Source: Bacteroidota bacterium
GTDB lineage: Bacteria; Bacteroidota; Bacteroidia; Chitinophagales; Chitinophagaceae
Length of the DNA stretch: 32,339 nucleotides
Assembly: GCA_018267625.1 (NCBI GenBank)
Contig: JAFDYC010000048.1
Span: forward strand, 1 to 32,339
Direction: 5' to 3'
Within the stretch, counting starts at the first letter, position 1; the number at the start of each line of letters is the position of its first letter. Below the pieces are notes generated by a model. It had not been told where the DNA came from, did no database searches, and saw nothing but the letters and a program-made list of their open reading frames with translations. A program made the position numbers and the translations under genes. Below, piece by piece: positions 31,639 to 32,339 of this stretch.

Positions 31639-31688
31639 AATAAAGAGGCAGCCCCAAATTGAGACTGCCTCTTTATTTCATTTTTTTT
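31639..31688 (+). terminator. Strong bidirectional terminator
   Basis: AATAAAGAGGCAG (31639-31651) pairs perfectly with CTGCCTCTTTATT (31665-31677), followed by a run of eight T residues (31681-31688). It serves the plus-strand lipoprotein gene and may also stop transcription from the minus-strand gene at 31784. Confidence 0.8.
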
Positions 31689-31746
31689 GGTAGCCGGCTT
31701 TAGTGCCCTGATGGAGCTTCCGTCGCACACTGAGGAGGCCGTGCTG
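31683..31746 (+). repeat. Dispersed repeat, copy C
   Basis: Closely related to 15351-15418: T6 run, GGTAGCCGGCTTTAGTGCC, CTTCCGTCGCACACTGAGG. It lacks four bases of the core (GTTG). It overlaps the T-run of the terminator behind the small lipoprotein gene. Together with the two copies near 15.4-15.55 kb it shows a dispersed intergenic repeat family. Confidence 0.65.
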
Positions 31747-31783
31747 TTATTCAGCTTTCCACCTTATCATGAAAGATGTGGAA

Positions 31784-32226
31784 TCAGTTAATGTTTATCG
31801 TAACATCGCCGGGCATAGGGGCATTGGGTGTCCAGGTGATATTTACGAAAGAACCACAACTGACTACGTAAAAGGAGCCGGAATAAATCATATTGCAAAT
31901 GTTCTTATTGCCATTATAAACTAAGGGGCCGACCTGACAACCATCTGCATAACCAAGTCCATTAGGATTCGTGTTGAACGCAACATACCCCAGGGTCCTG
32001 AACATAACATAGATGATTGATTAATAACACTCACACTATAAGCACCAACGATAATTGGGCCCCCACCGGTTATGCTACAAAAGGTTCCCCCGGCACTTGG
32101 GCATGAGCTTCCTGTAAAGGGATATGCGTTCACCGGGCAAGCCGTTTGATTATTGATGGTAAGTATTTGCGCCTGAGCACCTAAGGCAGAAATCGAAAGA
32201 AGGGCTGCGAGTAAAAGCTTTTTCAT
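31784..32226 (-). pseudogene. Secreted Cys-containing protein gene with a frameshift
   Basis: Two overlapping minus-strand frames appear to be one gene. The first, from ATG 32226, begins with a signal peptide MKKLLLAALLSISALGAQAQ and continues with QTACPVNAYPF to SVINQS; the second, running to the stop at 31784, continues with FRTLGYVAFNTNPNGLG and ends in VTININ. The frame break lies at about 32000-32025; one extra base there would give a continuous protein of about 147 residues with regularly spaced cysteines and a beta-rich, asparagine-rich body. No typical slippery heptamer is seen, so programmed shifting is unlikely; a mutation or sequencing error is favoured. Families of such small secreted proteins are found in Chitinophagales, but no function is known. 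A consensus -7 element lies upstream. Confidence 0.6.
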
Positions 32227-32250
32227 GGAGAATATTTTTTTAGGTTTCCC

Positions 32251-32258
32251 CAAAGATA
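32251..32258 (-). promoter_or_regulatory. Bacteroidota -7 promoter element
   Basis: On the minus strand TATCTTTG matches TAnnTTTG exactly, 24 bases upstream of the ATG at 32226. The A-tract at 32280-32296 lies 21 bases further upstream, at the place of the -33 element. Confidence 0.55.
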
Positions 32259-32279
32259 ATTACTCAGATAATTACAGAA

Positions 32280-32296
32280 TTTTTTTTTTTTTTTTT
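32280..32296. repeat. 17-bp A/T homopolymer in a promoter region
   Basis: Seventeen T on the plus strand (A on the minus strand), located about where the -33 element of the secreted protein promoter would be. Such tracts are prone to slippage and also to sequencing errors. Confidence 0.85.
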
Positions 32297-32339
32297 GTAA
32301 TGTAATATTATTATTCCCCCAATAAGTAGCTTTGAGAAA

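Noticed and set aside
31921..32253. Upstream start (nine extra residues) for the secreted Cys-containing protein
   Set aside because: The extra start lies inside the -7 promoter element region; ATG 32226 begins a normal signal peptide.
1..32339. tRNA, rRNA and CRISPR arrays
   Set aside because: No cloverleaf-like or T-loop sequences, rRNA signatures, or regularly spaced repeats were seen in the intergenic parts. This is by eye only; tRNAscan-SE and a CRISPR finder would settle it.

Overview
The window looks like chromosomal DNA of a Bacteroidota member, probably of the Chitinophagales/Sphingobacteriia type. Evidence: two proteins end in type IX secretion (T9SS) type A sorting domains; several genes are preceded by the Bacteroidota -7 promoter element TAnnTTTG; Shine-Dalgarno sequences are mostly absent; the mre genes run mreB-mreC-mreD; and Omp28-like and short lipoproteins are present. 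Base composition is moderately GC-rich except for a poorer, accessory-looking left end. No rRNA, tRNA or CRISPR was seen.

Layout. 1-1615: accessory patch with an HNH endonuclease gene and the C-terminal stump of a tyrosine recombinase. 1616-7413 (minus): a likely operon of an M23 peptidase, a Bcp peroxiredoxin and a CPBP membrane protease, then a PchR-like AraC regulator and a polytopic GT-C-like membrane protein. 7473-9247 (minus): pssA-purS-rsmI. 9317-12348: a thioredoxin-fold secreted protein divergent from ubiX, then argS. 12392-18128 (minus): a LolC/E-type permease, mpl, and mreB-mreC-mreD, with a tiny plus-strand lipoprotein gene and an inverted pair of repeats between mpl and mreD. 18443-23188 (plus): a small membrane-anchored protein paired with a GT-C glycosyltransferase-like protein, then two overlapping T9SS cargo genes, the first preceded by an (AC)9 tract that decides its reading frame. 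23418-28260: murF, zapA, lspA, an M28/glutaminyl-cyclase-like lipoprotein, an Omp28-like lipoprotein and rbfA. 28353-30670 (plus): a DnaQ-fold exonuclease, a dolichol-phosphate-mannose-synthase-like GT2 and an MgtC-family protein. 30667-32339: a small membrane protein, a small lipoprotein and a frameshifted secreted Cys-containing protein whose promoter region carries a 17-bp A/T homopolymer.

Common themes are envelope building (mreBCD, murF, mpl, pssA, lspA, Lol-type permease, M23 peptidase, ZapA), surface and secreted proteins, and translation or ribosome maturation (argS, rsmI, rbfA). The least ordinary signals are the frame-deciding dinucleotide repeat before the T9SS cargo pair, the repeat doublet just after mreD (with a related copy 16 kb away), the homopolymer and frameshift in the last gene, very short predicted leaders at ubiX and the araC-type gene, a terminator touching the start codon of the M28 gene, and the recombinase stump beside the HNH gene. 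No complete new multi-gene defence or metabolic system could be demonstrated from sequence alone.
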